64,000 bases of DNA from Marinobacter daepoensis DSM 16072 (GTDB lineage: Bacteria; Pseudomonadota; Gammaproteobacteria; Pseudomonadales; Oleiphilaceae), in assembly GCF_000421165.1 (NCBI RefSeq), contig NZ_ATWI01000012.1, forward strand, positions 248,001-312,000. Direction: 5' to 3'. Below the pieces are notes generated by a model that worked only from the letters and a program-made list of their open reading frames with translations, did not search any database and was not told the origin of the DNA. This document shows, piece after piece, positions 54,001 to 63,390 of the stretch (the first letter of the stretch is position 1; each line of letters opens with the position of its first letter). The position numbers were made by a program, and so were the translations under genes.

Positions 54001-57000
54001 CGATCATGACAGGCGAAAAGCAGATCGGTCATCTCACCGCTGGCGTCGAGCTGCCCTTCAGCGACTTTCTCGAACAGATCCTCCAGTACATGGGTAAGAT
54101 CGCCGATGGCTTCGACGCCGGCCATGCGGGCACCCCCTTTGAGGGTGTGAACGTCTCGCTGCAGTTCTGCCGCCACGCCGCGATTGGAGGGGTCTTCACT
54201 CCAGGTGTGCAGAGCGCTGCCGGTGGAGTTAATCAGGTCGTAGGCTTCTTCCAGGAAGATACCCACCAGTTCTGGGTCCAGATGAGACAGGTCGGTGGCC
54301 TGAGGTTCATCTTCCGTGTCGGCTTCCGGGGCGTCGGTTGATTCTTCGATGACCAGTTCAAGCCCGGGGAGCGGCAGCGTATCGTCGTCTGCGTCCGGAT
54401 CTTCCTCCACCGGGACGTCGGTAACCGGGCGGGTGCCCCGTGCACTGTCCATGTATTCTTGAACTTCGGCAATCAGATCCGGCGCCGGGCGCGGTGGTTC
54501 GCTGGCTTCAAGAGCCTCGACCATACCGGCAAGCCGGTCATGACACCGGAACAGGAGATCTGACAGCGCTTCGTTGATTGAGAGCTTCTGCTCGGTCAGA
54601 CCTTCAAACAGGTTTTCCAGTTCGTGAGACAGGTCCCCAATGGCTGGAATGTCGGCCAGTCGTGCGCCGCCTTTCAGCGTATGCAGATCGCGCTGAAGCA
54701 ACCGCAGGAGGTCCAGGTTGGCGGTGTCTTCACTCCAGCTATGGAGTGACTCCGCCGTGCTGTCAATCAGGTCCCGGGCTTCTTCCAGGAAGATCTCTGC
54801 CAGTTCATCGTCCAGACCCTGGTCGTCGTCTTCTGAGGTTTCGGGCAAGGGGGGAGTGTCCTCGCCTTCCGGGTTGTCCTGAGGCTGATCAAGTTCGTCC
54901 AGTTCGAGGCGAAGATCAATCTCTTCAAGATCATCGGTGAACTGCTGCTCAAACTCATCCGGTCCCGAAGGCAGGGCGGTGGTTGCGCTTGTCAGCGCCT
55001 CCAGTTCCTCAATCAGATCCTGGCTCGGGTCTGTCGACAGGCCGGCCGCAACCTGATCCATCATGTTGATCAGTTGTTCATGAGCAGCGTGGAGGGTCTG
55101 GAAGACTTCTTCGCCGGGTGGCAGACCCTGTTCTGAAATCGCGCTGTAGGTTCGGGTCAGAGCGGCAGCAAGATGAGAAACATCGGGCAGGCCGGCATCG
55201 TTGGCGCCCCGGGTCAGCTGTTCGACTTCGGCCCGAAGGGTCTCCAGGTCTTTATCTTGCTGAGGATTTTCCGACCAGCGATCCAGAATGCTTTCAGCGT
55301 CCAGAACGATGTCCAGTCCTTCGCTGAGGAACAGTTGAATCAGCGGTGCCGAGGCCTTTTGCGCAGGCTGTTCTTGGTCCGTGTTGGTGTGCGTGGCCAG
55401 TGTCTGATCGCTGATCCACTGAAGGCGTTCCAGATATTCCTCAGCACCGGCCAGCGGCGCCTGGGGGTTCTCGCGGATCTGGGCCAGGCCTTCCGTCAGG
55501 AAACCGACGGCGTCTGCCATCAGGGCCAGTACCTCGCGGTCGGCCTTTTTGTTCTGTCCGCGGGATTCTTTGATGAAGCGCTCCAGCGGAGTGATCACCG
55601 CGGCCATCGGTGTTATGCCAGCCGTATTTGCGCTGCCTTTAAGCGTGTGCAGCGCTCTTGACAGGTCGTCGGTGTAGGCTGCGGTCGCTTTGTCGCCAAC
55701 GGCCTGCAGGTATTCTTTGATGGTCTGAAGGTGAGTCTCGGTTTCGTTCTCAAAAATATCCAGCAGGACCGGGTCGACATCGTCGTCACCGTCGAGAGGC
55801 GCGTATTCAAGGCTTGCTTCTTGAGTGGCGTCTTCCTGGGTCTCTGAGTCACCCTCCATCAGGGGCATGGTGGTCGCATCAGGAATTTCGCCATTGGCCA
55901 GTGCGTTGGCGCGGGCTTCCATGACGGAGGTGTCCTGGCCAGGCGCTTGTCGCTGCTCAAAGTCGTCTACCAGCGCTGGTACGGCGTCGGTTACATCCTG
56001 AAGCAACTGGGCAATGTCGTCGTTCATGAAAACGCTGCCGTCGATGACACGGTTCAGCATGTTTTCGACGGACCAGGCCAGTTCGCCAATCACGTCCGCG
56101 CCTACCATCCGGCCACTGCCTTTCAGGGTATGAAATGCTCTGCGGACTTCAGCCAGGGCGCTGCGGTCATCATGCTGGCGTAACAGCATGGGGAGGTATT
56201 CGCGAATGGTGTCGAGAACCTCGCCCGCCTCTTCAATGAAGATTTCCAGGATTTCGTCGTCGATGAGGTCATCGCTGTCGTCTTCCTGGGCCGTTGTTTC
56301 GACAACCACTGGAGGCTCGATAACGTCGGCATCGTCAGGGCGGCTTTCTAACGGGATTTCAACGCTGAGGGACACTTCGTCTTCGAGAGGCTGTTCGGCC
56401 GTGTTCGCGTCCGTGTCCGTGTCCGCGCGGCGGGTTGTTGCAAGTGCTTCGGCACGCCCGATCAGCTCGTCCACGTCGCCGCCGGGCTCACCCCTGCGGA
56501 ACTCCTCAATCAGTGATGGGATGCGGTCGTTCACCTGGTCTATCAAGGTGAACATGTCATCGGTCGGTTTGATGGTCTGATCAATGACGCGGTTGAGCAG
56601 GTTCTCAACGGACCAGGCCAGCTCGCCAATACTGGTGGCGCCGACCAGGCGCCCACTGCCCTTGAGGGTATGAAAGGCTCGTCGTACTTCGGTCAGGGAC
56701 TCCCGGTCGTCGTGATTCTGACGAAGCCGCGGGTAGAACTCGTGAATGGTCTGCAGGACTTCTTCTGCTTCCTCGACGAAGATTTCCAGGATTTCGTCGT
56801 CCACCAGTTCGGTGTCCGAAGTTTTGGTTTCCTGTTCGGGAACGACGAGGTCGTCGATGGTTTCCTCAACGACCGGGACATCAACGGATGGCTCTTTAGG
56901 CTGCGTCAGATTCCAGGTGGGCTCTTCGCCGACCGGGAAGCCCAGGCTGGTCAGGCTGTTTTCTGCAACCCTGAGAATCGCGTCATTGTCGCTGATGCCG

Positions 57001-58631
57001 TCGGCCAGCCGTTCGAGGTAGTACTCGATGCTGGTTACGGCGTCTGCCAGCGTGTCCAGCTGTTTCCAGTCCGGAACCTGCTGGCTGCCGAGCAGTACAT
57101 CGGTTACGTAGCGCTCGGCTGATGCGAGCATGTCTGACACGCGCTCCAGCGGTACGAGGCTCAGACCTCCCCGGATACTGTGCAGCAATCCCGGCACATG
57201 GTCGATTTCACGCGTGTCCCACTGGGAGGCGATGAAATTGACGATGGCAGATTTCACCTGCTCCAGCGTGTTTCGGGATTCACGAATCAGGGCTTCGCTG
57301 GCTTCCCCGAATTCGCGTGAACCCATGCGGATGGCGGATGCTTCTTCTGCGGAGCCGGACGACTGTTCCGGGCGCCGGTCACTGTCTAGTCCGGCCAGGC
57401 TGGCTTCGACGTAAAGCAGAGCGCCAGCGATGTCCATCAGTGTGCCATCGTCTGCGGGGTCAGACTGATTGCAGAGTTTCTCGACCAGTTCAATCTGGTC
57501 GGTCACCACTTTGCGGGGAATCCCAAGACCGAGGACGGCGAGAGTGTTGGCCACCTGCCGAAGGCCCGGCAGCAGCTCGTCCAGCTCGGTGTTCTGGCGC
57601 AGCTCCGCCCGGACAAAAAGGTCGAGCTGGTCCTTCAGACGCGCCAGTTCTTCGTTGAGCGCGCTGACCACGGAGTGAATCGCGTCCCGACCCGGGCCCG
57701 AAACGCGGGATCGTGCAGCATCAACGTCGTCTTCGGAAGGGAGTGCGTTGTCTAACTGATAGGCGTCGCGCAGGGCCTTAACCTGAGGGCGGTCCAGATC
57801 CCGGGCCCGGGCCACGTAATACAGCAAGTGTTTGAACAGGGCCTCCGGCACGGGTTGCCGGAGGATATCGGCGTGTTCGTCCGTCAGCCGGCGGATTTCC
57901 GAATCCAGCTCCCTGAGCAGGGATTTAACGGCGGTATTGACGGGGTTTGCCCGGGCCTGGAGGGTTTCCACAAAGGCGCTGGCAACTTTCCAGAGCTCGC
58001 CTCGCGGTGTGTTCTGGCACAGCCGTATCAGACGCTGGATCACTTTCTGCATGTAATCGAAGTGGGCGTCAAGATCGGCTTCGCGCACGACGCCGGCAAG
58101 GGCGAACTGATACATCTGGCGCAGCTTGCGGAGGTGTCCCAGTACTTTCGGGTCGTGCAACCGGTCTGATGTCTTGCCGCTGACATTGAGCCGTGACGGA
58201 GACAGGTCTGGTTTGAACAGAGACGTATCCGACAGCAGAGACTCGCCCCGGGCTGCCCGGAGATCGTTCAGCAAAGGCAGCAGGACCATGGGGAAATCAT
58301 CGCTACTGCTGCCGATATGTTCCAGATACTGAGGTAGCTGCAGGATTGCCTGCATCAGCACATTCAGGGCATCGTCAACGTTTGTGACGGTGTCGTTGAG
58401 AATGGCCTGGGTCAGCTTCTCCGTCTCTTCGGTGAGCAAGGCTGCACCGTAAAGCTCCACCATCTGAAGGGTACCGTGTACCTGGTGGAGGTAGTTCAGG
58501 CAGAAGCGCAGGCGCGCAATGTCGTCGCGATTCTCGACATAGGCCTCAAGTGCATGCTGGCCCTGGGTCAGTGTGTCTTGTATTTCTCCCCGAACCCAGT
58601 CGAGGGCGATGCTGTCATGGTGATTGCCCAT
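51063..58631 (-). CDS. chpA: Hybrid histidine kinase ChpA with multiple Hpt domains
   Basis: A 2522-residue CheA-like kinase that controls type IV pilus twitching. Seven Hpt modules carry the phospho-acceptor motif H-T-L-K-G (near residues 652, 832, 992, 1314, 1494, 1645 and 1785). Two N-terminal relatives are degenerate or variant (H-G-T-L near 52, H-S-I-R-G-G near 480). Acidic spacers separate the modules. Then follow a dimerisation/HATPase core (N-A-L-D-H-G near 2107, D-D-G-K-G-I near 2148, G-R-G-V-G-M-D), a CheW-like domain (about 2270-2390) and a receiver domain (V-V-D-D-S, phospho-Asp near 2452, K-P-F). The ATG at 58631 has CCGGAG five bases upstream; the longer frame overlaps pilK. Confidence 0.95.
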   Translation of the reverse strand: MGNHHDSIALDWVRGEIQDTLTQGQHALEAYVENRDDIARLRFCLNYLHQVHGTLQMVELYGAALLTEETEKLTQAILNDTVTNVDDALNVLMQAILQLPQYLEHIGSSSDDFPMVLLPLLNDLRAARGESLLSDTSLFKPDLSPSRLNVSGKTSDRLHDPKVLGHLRKLRQMYQFALAGVVREADLDAHFDYMQKVIQRLIRLCQNTPRGELWKVASAFVETLQARANPVNTAVKSLLRELDSEIRRLTDEHADILRQPVPEALFKHLLYYVARARDLDRPQVKALRDAYQLDNALPSEDDVDAARSRVSGPGRDAIHSVVSALNEELARLKDQLDLFVRAELRQNTELDELLPGLRQVANTLAVLGLGIPRKVVTDQIELVEKLCNQSDPADDGTLMDIAGALLYVEASLAGLDSDRRPEQSSGSAEEASAIRMGSREFGEASEALIRESRNTLEQVKSAIVNFIASQWDTREIDHVPGLLHSIRGGLSLVPLERVSDMLASAERYVTDVLLGSQQVPDWKQLDTLADAVTSIEYYLERLADGISDNDAILRVAENSLTSLGFPVGEEPTWNLTQPKEPSVDVPVVEETIDDLVVPEQETKTSDTELVDDEILEIFVEEAEEVLQTIHEFYPRLRQNHDDRESLTEVRRAFHTLKGSGRLVGATSIGELAWSVENLLNRVIDQTIKPTDDMFTLIDQVNDRIPSLIEEFRRGEPGGDVDELIGRAEALATTRRADTDTDANTAEQPLEDEVSLSVEIPLESRPDDADVIEPPVVVETTAQEDDSDDLIDDEILEIFIEEAGEVLDTIREYLPMLLRQHDDRSALAEVRRAFHTLKGSGRMVGADVIGELAWSVENMLNRVIDGSVFMNDDIAQLLQDVTDAVPALVDDFEQRQAPGQDTSVMEARANALANGEIPDATTMPLMEGDSETQEDATQEASLEYAPLDGDDDVDPVLLDIFENETETHLQTIKEYLQAVGDKATAAYTDDLSRALHTLKGSANTAGITPMAAVITPLERFIKESRGQNKKADREVLALMADAVGFLTEGLAQIRENPQAPLAGAEEYLERLQWISDQTLATHTNTDQEQPAQKASAPLIQLFLSEGLDIVLDAESILDRWSENPQQDKDLETLRAEVEQLTRGANDAGLPDVSHLAAALTRTYSAISEQGLPPGEEVFQTLHAAHEQLINMMDQVAAGLSTDPSQDLIEELEALTSATTALPSGPDEFEQQFTDDLEEIDLRLELDELDQPQDNPEGEDTPPLPETSEDDDQGLDDELAEIFLEEARDLIDSTAESLHSWSEDTANLDLLRLLQRDLHTLKGGARLADIPAIGDLSHELENLFEGLTEQKLSINEALSDLLFRCHDRLAGMVEALEASEPPRPAPDLIAEVQEYMDSARGTRPVTDVPVEEDPDADDDTLPLPGLELVIEESTDAPEADTEDEPQATDLSHLDPELVGIFLEEAYDLINSTGSALHTWSEDPSNRGVAAELQRDVHTLKGGARMAGVEAIGDLTHVLEDLFEKVAEGQLDASGEMTDLLFACHDRLAQMVEQVATQKPCPPAEALVDQVTSILRGDGTPSAATQPSEPDAPEAREVVEDRQQRFADDDLVGIFLDEGLEIHEAIVECLDQWREEPEELAGITRLQQELHTLKGGARLSDVDPIADLAETWADALDQLIAGQRDQKAMLALSDRAATGLKAMLDTLEESHQPESDDALLASLRSGAQAPFASAEAASPVATETESVDPEVLEIFLEEAGELMDQLEQLLDDWRREPGNEHFNREAQRALHTLKGGARLSQLAELGDQAHAFETHLIDLGGNAPTDEQWQAITNDHDAIIALVAHVRTRFESGAAVVAGQPGATPETPAQEPMPEPRTASAAEGASQPSPAEEAKPAAKAPSQARKKPSDAQRAAQESIRVSAPLLDELVNLAGETSITRGRLEQQSSDFSYTLDEMAATIERLREQLRRMDIETEAQILFRAEQEHGPDYGDDFDPLEMDRYSSIQQLSRALSESTSDLADLRETLSERVRDTETLLVQQSRINTELQEGLMKTRMIPFSSMVPRLRRIVRQISGELGKKVDFDVRNAEGEMDRNILERMVAPLEHMLRNALDHGIETPEDRKKAGKPATGEVTLSLTREGGDVVLRMMDDGKGIPAEVIRDKAIRQRLMRADEDLSEREILQFILQPGFSTAQQVTQISGRGVGMDVVGSEIKQLGGSLDIDSTLGRGTTFTVRLPFTVSVNRALMVSTGEDFYAIPLNTIEGIVRVSTYELEEYYKPDAPMYEYAGQEYRLQYLGSLLNSDHQPKLQGQALPLPVILVRGAEQPMALQVDQLMGSREIVVKSLGPQFSSVRGVSGATILGDGNVVVILDLPAMIRSDILSERQRLANLEKARDNARYEEKATTVMVVDDSVTVRKVTSRLLERNGMEVVTAKDGLDAVAQLQDHRPDIILLDIEMPRMDGFEVASFVRHDDNLKETPICMITSRTGEKHRERALAIGVNEYLGKPFQETELLDTIKRLTGNR

Positions 58632-58642
58632 AACCACTCCGG

Positions 58643-59542
58643 TTATTCTTCGTCGGACTGGCGTTTGATCCACGCCAGTACATGTTCCGAGGGAACCCTC
58701 TGCAGGCCAGGTGGCTGCCAGTCGGTCAGTTCACCCTGGCCAAGCACCAGTAACCCCCCCGGTGCCAGACGCTCTGCGAGCCGTTTGACAATCTCCCGTC
58801 TGCGCCAGCGACGGAAATAGATCAGCAGGTTCTGGCAGAAGATGATGTTCATCCCGTGCATAGGGGCTTTGTCCAGATCCAGAACATTGAGCCTGGTAAA
58901 GCACACCCGGTCACGGATGCTGTTCACAATTTCTACGGTATTCCGTTCCGAGGGCCGGAAATACCGGGCTTTCAGATTTTCATCCATTCCCAGCAACTTG
59001 CGGGCATTGAAGCGGCCAAGGCGCGCCTTTTCGATGGCCGGCTGGCTGATGTCCGAGCCGGTCACGCCAAAGAGCGGTTGCAGGCCCAACTGAGCGATGC
59101 CCTCGTTCAGGATCATTGCCAGGGTGTATGGCTCTTCTCCGGTAGAGCAGCCCACACTCCAGGCCTCAAGTGCCCGTTTCCTGAACTGTTCGCGAGGGCG
59201 GGTCCGCACATAGTCTGCCACCAGCCGGAAGGCGTCCGGGTCCCGGAAAAACCGGGTTTCCTGAACGGTCAGCCGGTCCACCAGCGTTGACCATTCCCTG
59301 ACAGCATCCGGGCCAGATACGATTTTCTCGTAGTAGGCCTGATAGCTGCCGCAACCGATTTCCCGCATCCGGATACCCAGATTGGTTTCCAGAAACGAAC
59401 GTCGCTCAGCGGTCAGGGTCATGCCTGTACGGTGCTCCAGCAAAGTCTGCCACTGGTTGAACTGCGCCTCATCCATGTCCGGAAGTCGGCGCAGAGACCA
59501 GATGCCTTCGGCGGGTGACAGTTGGTTATGCGTATGCGCCAT
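58643..59542 (-). CDS. pilK: CheR-type methyltransferase PilK
   Basis: A 299-residue SAM-dependent receptor methyltransferase. SAM motif A-W-S-V-G-C-S-T-G-E-E-P-Y-T-L-A and the I-I-F-C-Q-N-L-L-I-Y-F motif are complete. It should methylate glutamates of PilJ, opposed by ChpB. Between pilJ and chpA as in Pseudomonas. Confidence 0.92.
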   Translation of the reverse strand: MAHTHNQLSPAEGIWSLRRLPDMDEAQFNQWQTLLEHRTGMTLTAERRSFLETNLGIRMREIGCGSYQAYYEKIVSGPDAVREWSTLVDRLTVQETRFFRDPDAFRLVADYVRTRPREQFRKRALEAWSVGCSTGEEPYTLAMILNEGIAQLGLQPLFGVTGSDISQPAIEKARLGRFNARKLLGMDENLKARYFRPSERNTVEIVNSIRDRVCFTRLNVLDLDKAPMHGMNIIFCQNLLIYFRRWRRREIVKRLAERLAPGGLLVLGQGELTDWQPPGLQRVPSEHVLAWIKRQSDEE

Positions 59543-59569
59543 AGACCGTCATCTGCCCCGGGCCGGTGA

Positions 59570-61645
59570 TCAACTGACCACCGGTACGTCGCTGTCTTCC
59601 TCTTGTTCCTGGTTGGCCGTGTCCTCATCCGGCAGGGTGAAGCCGGCAACGGAGGACCGAAGCTCGGACGCCATTTCTGCCAGATTACCGATAGACTTCG
59701 CAGTGGCGTTGGTACCAGAGGAAGTCTGAGAGGTGATTTCCTGGATAACGTTCATGGTGTTGGAAATGTGCGCGGCAGAGGACGACTGCTGGCGGGCCGC
59801 GTTGGAGATGTTCTGGATCAGTTCCGCCAGAGACATGGATACGTTCTCGATTTCCTCGAGGGCGATACCCGCGTCCTGAGCCAGGCGGGCTCCCCGGACC
59901 ACCTCGGCGGTGGTGTGTTCCATGGAGATAACCGCTTCGTTGGTGTCAGACTGGATCGTCTTAACCAGCGCTTCAATCTGTTTGGTGGCCGCAGAGGAAC
60001 GTTCTGCCAGGCGCTGAACTTCGTCCGCAACCACCGCAAAGCCCCGGCCAGCGTCGCCGGCCATAGAGGCCTGAATCGCCGCGTTCAGGGACAGAATGTT
60101 GGTCTGGTCGGCAATGTCGTTGATCAGGGATACGATGTCACCGATTTCCTGGGAAGATTCACCCAGACGCTTGATCCGCTTGGAAGTTTCCTGGATCTGC
60201 TCCCGGATGTTGTCCATGCCTCGGATGGTGTTCTGTACCACTTCCGCGCCTTTCTTCGCGATCGCAACCGACCGCTCCGCAACCGCAGAGGATTCAGCGG
60301 CGTTGGACGATACCTGGTCGATGGACACCGCCATCTCGTTGACCGCGGCGGAGGCGCCGGCAATTTCCTGGGCCTGGTGCTCGGACGCATCGGCCAGGTG
60401 CATGGCGGTAGCCTGAGTTTCCTGGGCGGCGGAAGCGACCCGCACGGCGGTTCCCCGAATGGCTTGTACCAGTCCACGCATCTGGTCGATCGCGTAGTTG
60501 ATGGAGTCGGCGATGGCACCGGTGAAGTCTTCGGTTACCGTGGCCTCCGTGGTCAGGTCACCGTCGGCCAGGTCGGCCAGTTCGTCCAGCAGTCGCAGGA
60601 TCGCGTTCTGGTTCTGCTCGTTCTGTTCCTGGGTGGTACTCAGGCGCTCCTGGGCATCCCGGTACAGGGCAAGACCGATAAAGACAACAATCGCGACCAT
60701 GGCGGCGAGAATCGCAAAGGCCAGGGTCGGGCTGATCAGGCGTGAGCTGGACTGGGTTGCAAAACCGTTTGCCAGGTTCGACAGCTGGGCCAACAGATTT
60801 TCGGAGTTCTGGAAGATGTCGCTGGCGGCAGTACGAACCTTGAAGAGGTCGGGAGAGGCTTCAAGGATCGCGTCTACGTTCTGGGAAACGAACTGGAACA
60901 GCTCATCAACGGCTTCCAAACCATAGATAGCATCTTCATCCGCTACGCGGGAGATGCCCATCGCGGGATTGCCGTTGAGCTGGCCGTCAAGAACCCGGCC
61001 GAACAGGCTGGCGTCACGACCAAAACGGTCGGCTGCGATAACGGCGTCTTCATCACCGGAGAGTACGTTGTTGACCGAGCGGACGATCCGCTCTGCCAGC
61101 AGGGCCTGACGCTGGGCCAGGGAAATCTGCTCGGCCGGTGCATCGTTGTCCAGCAGGATCTGTACGATGTCGTCGTACTCCACCTGCAGCTGGGGAATGG
61201 TTTCGTTCAGGGTCCGGGCAACTTCGTGCAGGCCGAGTACCGCTTCGCGGGTAGAGAGAATGCTGTCAGCATTTTCGCGAACGGTATTCCAGTGTTCCTG
61301 TACACCGCTTTGCTGTGCCAGTGTGCTGGGCGGGAGGCCGGTGTCAGGGTTGCCCTCGGTGACGGTGGTCCAGAGCTGCTGGAACTCGTCACGCGAACGA
61401 CGCAACTGGTCAAAGGCTTCGGCGGTGCCGCCGGCAGCCTCAGTCGCGTTCTTCGCGATCTCCTGCGAGAGTACGCGCATTTCCGCGGTGTTGGCGATGT
61501 ACTGCTGGTCGTGCTGGCTGTCCTTGTTAAGGATGAACAGTACCACAACAAGCAGGACGGTAAGTGCGATCAGCGCAGCGATCAGACCGGCAACCAGTTT
61601 GTTGCCTCCCTGTCCCATACTGAGTCTTCCGGCTCTGTTTTTCAT
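59570..61645 (-). CDS. pilJ: Type IV pilus methyl-accepting chemotaxis protein PilJ
   Basis: A 691-residue chemoreceptor: membrane segment near 19-41, a periplasmic helical sensor (about 45-305) with PilJ-type repeats, a second membrane segment (about 310-332), HAMP, and an MCP signalling domain with F-A-V-V-A-D-E-V-Q-R-L-A-E-R-S hairpin tip. GGGAG precedes the ATG. It passes surface or pilus-derived signals to ChpA via PilI/ChpC. Confidence 0.95.
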   Translation of the reverse strand: MKNRAGRLSMGQGGNKLVAGLIAALIALTVLLVVVLFILNKDSQHDQQYIANTAEMRVLSQEIAKNATEAAGGTAEAFDQLRRSRDEFQQLWTTVTEGNPDTGLPPSTLAQQSGVQEHWNTVRENADSILSTREAVLGLHEVARTLNETIPQLQVEYDDIVQILLDNDAPAEQISLAQRQALLAERIVRSVNNVLSGDEDAVIAADRFGRDASLFGRVLDGQLNGNPAMGISRVADEDAIYGLEAVDELFQFVSQNVDAILEASPDLFKVRTAASDIFQNSENLLAQLSNLANGFATQSSSRLISPTLAFAILAAMVAIVVFIGLALYRDAQERLSTTQEQNEQNQNAILRLLDELADLADGDLTTEATVTEDFTGAIADSINYAIDQMRGLVQAIRGTAVRVASAAQETQATAMHLADASEHQAQEIAGASAAVNEMAVSIDQVSSNAAESSAVAERSVAIAKKGAEVVQNTIRGMDNIREQIQETSKRIKRLGESSQEIGDIVSLINDIADQTNILSLNAAIQASMAGDAGRGFAVVADEVQRLAERSSAATKQIEALVKTIQSDTNEAVISMEHTTAEVVRGARLAQDAGIALEEIENVSMSLAELIQNISNAARQQSSSAAHISNTMNVIQEITSQTSSGTNATAKSIGNLAEMASELRSSVAGFTLPDEDTANQEQEEDSDVPVVS

Positions 61646-61738
61646 TTTCTGGCTCCCGGCCTCTTTCTTCTGGAAATGGCAAGTATGTGTAGCGGGTTGC
61701 AGAGGGTCAGGGTGATGTTCCTGCCAGTGCCATCACCC

Positions 61739-62284
61739 TTACCACTGTGCGACATCAAGAAAGCGTTCATCTTCCACCAGATCGGTGGCGGAGAATACTT
61801 TCCAGACCTCCTCATTACGCTCGTAACCGCCGTTCACAAACGGACGAACGCTCTCGGGCACCCTGTCCGGGCTTGCCCTGAAACTGTCTTTGGCGAAATA
61901 CTGCATGCCCAGCACGCTGTCGACTACCAGCCCGCTGAACACATCTCCCTGTTCGACCACCAGTACCCGTCGCTCGCGCAGGCTGCGGGAAGAGCGAGGC
62001 ACATCGAAGAAGGTGGCCATATCGACCAGGGGCAGGAGGCGGCCACGAACGTTGGCAGCGCCCATCAGGAATGACCTAACCCCCGGAACGTGAGTGAATC
62101 GGGGCACGTGAAGGATCTCGGTCACTTCTCCCATGGGGGCAACGTAGCGTTCCCCCGCGAGAATGAAACCGATGCCGTTCCACAGCTCGACGGCTTCCTG
62201 TTGTTCAGGCAGGCCGGCGGCCATGGACCGGCTGCGCTGGGCGATATCCGTCAGAACGGCAAAAGGGGCGGCCTGGGCGGACAT
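61739..62284 (-). CDS. pilI: CheW-like adaptor PilI
   Basis: A 181-residue CheW-domain protein (P-L-V-D-M-A-T-F-F, V-L-V-V-E-Q-G) that couples PilJ to ChpA. GGAG five bases upstream of the ATG. Between pilH and pilJ. Confidence 0.92.
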   Translation of the reverse strand: MSAQAAPFAVLTDIAQRSRSMAAGLPEQQEAVELWNGIGFILAGERYVAPMGEVTEILHVPRFTHVPGVRSFLMGAANVRGRLLPLVDMATFFDVPRSSRSLRERRVLVVEQGDVFSGLVVDSVLGMQYFAKDSFRASPDRVPESVRPFVNGGYERNEEVWKVFSATDLVEDERFLDVAQW

Positions 62285-62304
62285 GCGTACTCCAAGATTA
62301 GGGA

Positions 62305-62667
62305 TCAGGCAATCAGACTGTTGATTGTTTTGATCAGATCGTCTTCGTTAACTGGTTTGACCAGATAACCCTTGGCACCCTGGCGGGTTCCCCACACACG
62401 GTCGGTCTCCTGGTCCTTGGTTGTGACGATCACAACCGGGATGGAGGCGGTTTCCGGAGCGCGAGTCAGTTGACGGGTTGCCTGAAAACCATTCAGGCCG
62501 GGCATGACCACATCCATCAACACCAGATCCGGGGTTTCTGCACGGGCCTTGGCGACGCCATCAGCGCCATTATCTGCGGTCAGCACTTCGTGTTTGTGTT
62601 TTTCCAGAATGGTGGAAATTTTCTTCACTTCGGTTGGCGAGTCGTCAACAATCAGAATGCGGGCCAT
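62305..62667 (-). CDS. pilH: Response regulator PilH
   Basis: A 120-residue single receiver domain: I-V-D-D-S, phospho-Asp in L-M-D-V-V-M-P, T of V-T-T-K and K of V-K-P. No output domain. GAGGAAACC before the ATG. Modulates pilus retraction in Pseudomonas. Confidence 0.93.
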   Translation of the reverse strand: MARILIVDDSPTEVKKISTILEKHKHEVLTADNGADGVAKARAETPDLVLMDVVMPGLNGFQATRQLTRAPETASIPVVIVTTKDQETDRVWGTRQGAKGYLVKPVNEDDLIKTINSLIA

Positions 62668-62700
62668 GGTTTCCTCGATGGTTCTGTGTGTCAGCAGGAG

Positions 62701-63093
62701 TTACTGTTCCGCCTGGGGCATATACTGGCGGATGGTGTTGAGCAGTTCGTCTTTGCTGAACGGTTTGGTCAGATACTGGTCCGAGCCTACGATCCGGCCT
62801 TTTGCCTTGTCGAAAAGACCGTCTTTGCTCGAAAGCATGATAACCGGCGTCTTCTTGAAAGAGGAATTGTTCTTGATCAGTGCGCAGGTCTGGTAGCCGT
62901 CCAGGCGGGGCATCATAATGTCCACAAAAATGATGTTCGGCTGGGAGTCGGCAATTTTGGCCAGAGCGTCAAAGCCGTCAGTTGCCGTGATAACCTCACA
63001 GCCAACCTTCTTGAGAAGGGTTTCTGCGGTGCGACGAATGGTTTTGCTGTCGTCAATCACCATGATCTTCAGGTTCTCGAAGTTGTCATCCAT
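62701..63093 (-). CDS. pilG: Response regulator PilG
   Basis: A 130-residue receiver domain: V-I-D-D-S, phospho-Asp in F-V-D-I-M-M-P-R-L-D-G, S-S-K and T-K-P. It is first in the pilG-pilH-pilI-pilJ-pilK-chpA-chpB-chpC operon. Known role in Pseudomonas: output for pilus extension and cAMP. Confidence 0.93.
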   Translation of the reverse strand: MDDNFENLKIMVIDDSKTIRRTAETLLKKVGCEVITATDGFDALAKIADSQPNIIFVDIMMPRLDGYQTCALIKNNSSFKKTPVIMLSSKDGLFDKAKGRIVGSDQYLTKPFSKDELLNTIRQYMPQAEQ

Positions 63094-63390
63094 TGTCCAA
63101 CTGCCTTTGCGCTCTAGCGACTGTCGTTATTTTCAAACGGGGTTTTAACATAAACGTTAAGGTTCTTCTATAAACCCCGATCAGTTATAGAGTATCCATG
63201 CCCGGATAAAAAGTATTTGTTTGTGACCAAATGTACTTCTGTCGCAGCCGTCACGGATTGATCTGAGGATTTCTCCGGATGCATTCGCGGCTCGGGTACA
63301 ATACCATCTGAGCTCTCAGCATAGCACTTAATAACCGGTTCGCTCTGCTGACCGGTTCGTGTTTTCATACCGACAGTTCCAGGAGACGCT
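63094..63390. other. Divergent spacer pilG/gshB
   Basis: About 300 bases with promoters presumably facing both ways; no gene or clear operator recognised. Confidence 0.5.

Noticed and set aside
59603..60745. 380-codon open frame opposite pilJ
   Set aside because: Antisense shadow of the MCP signalling domain, Gly/Arg-rich with no family signature.
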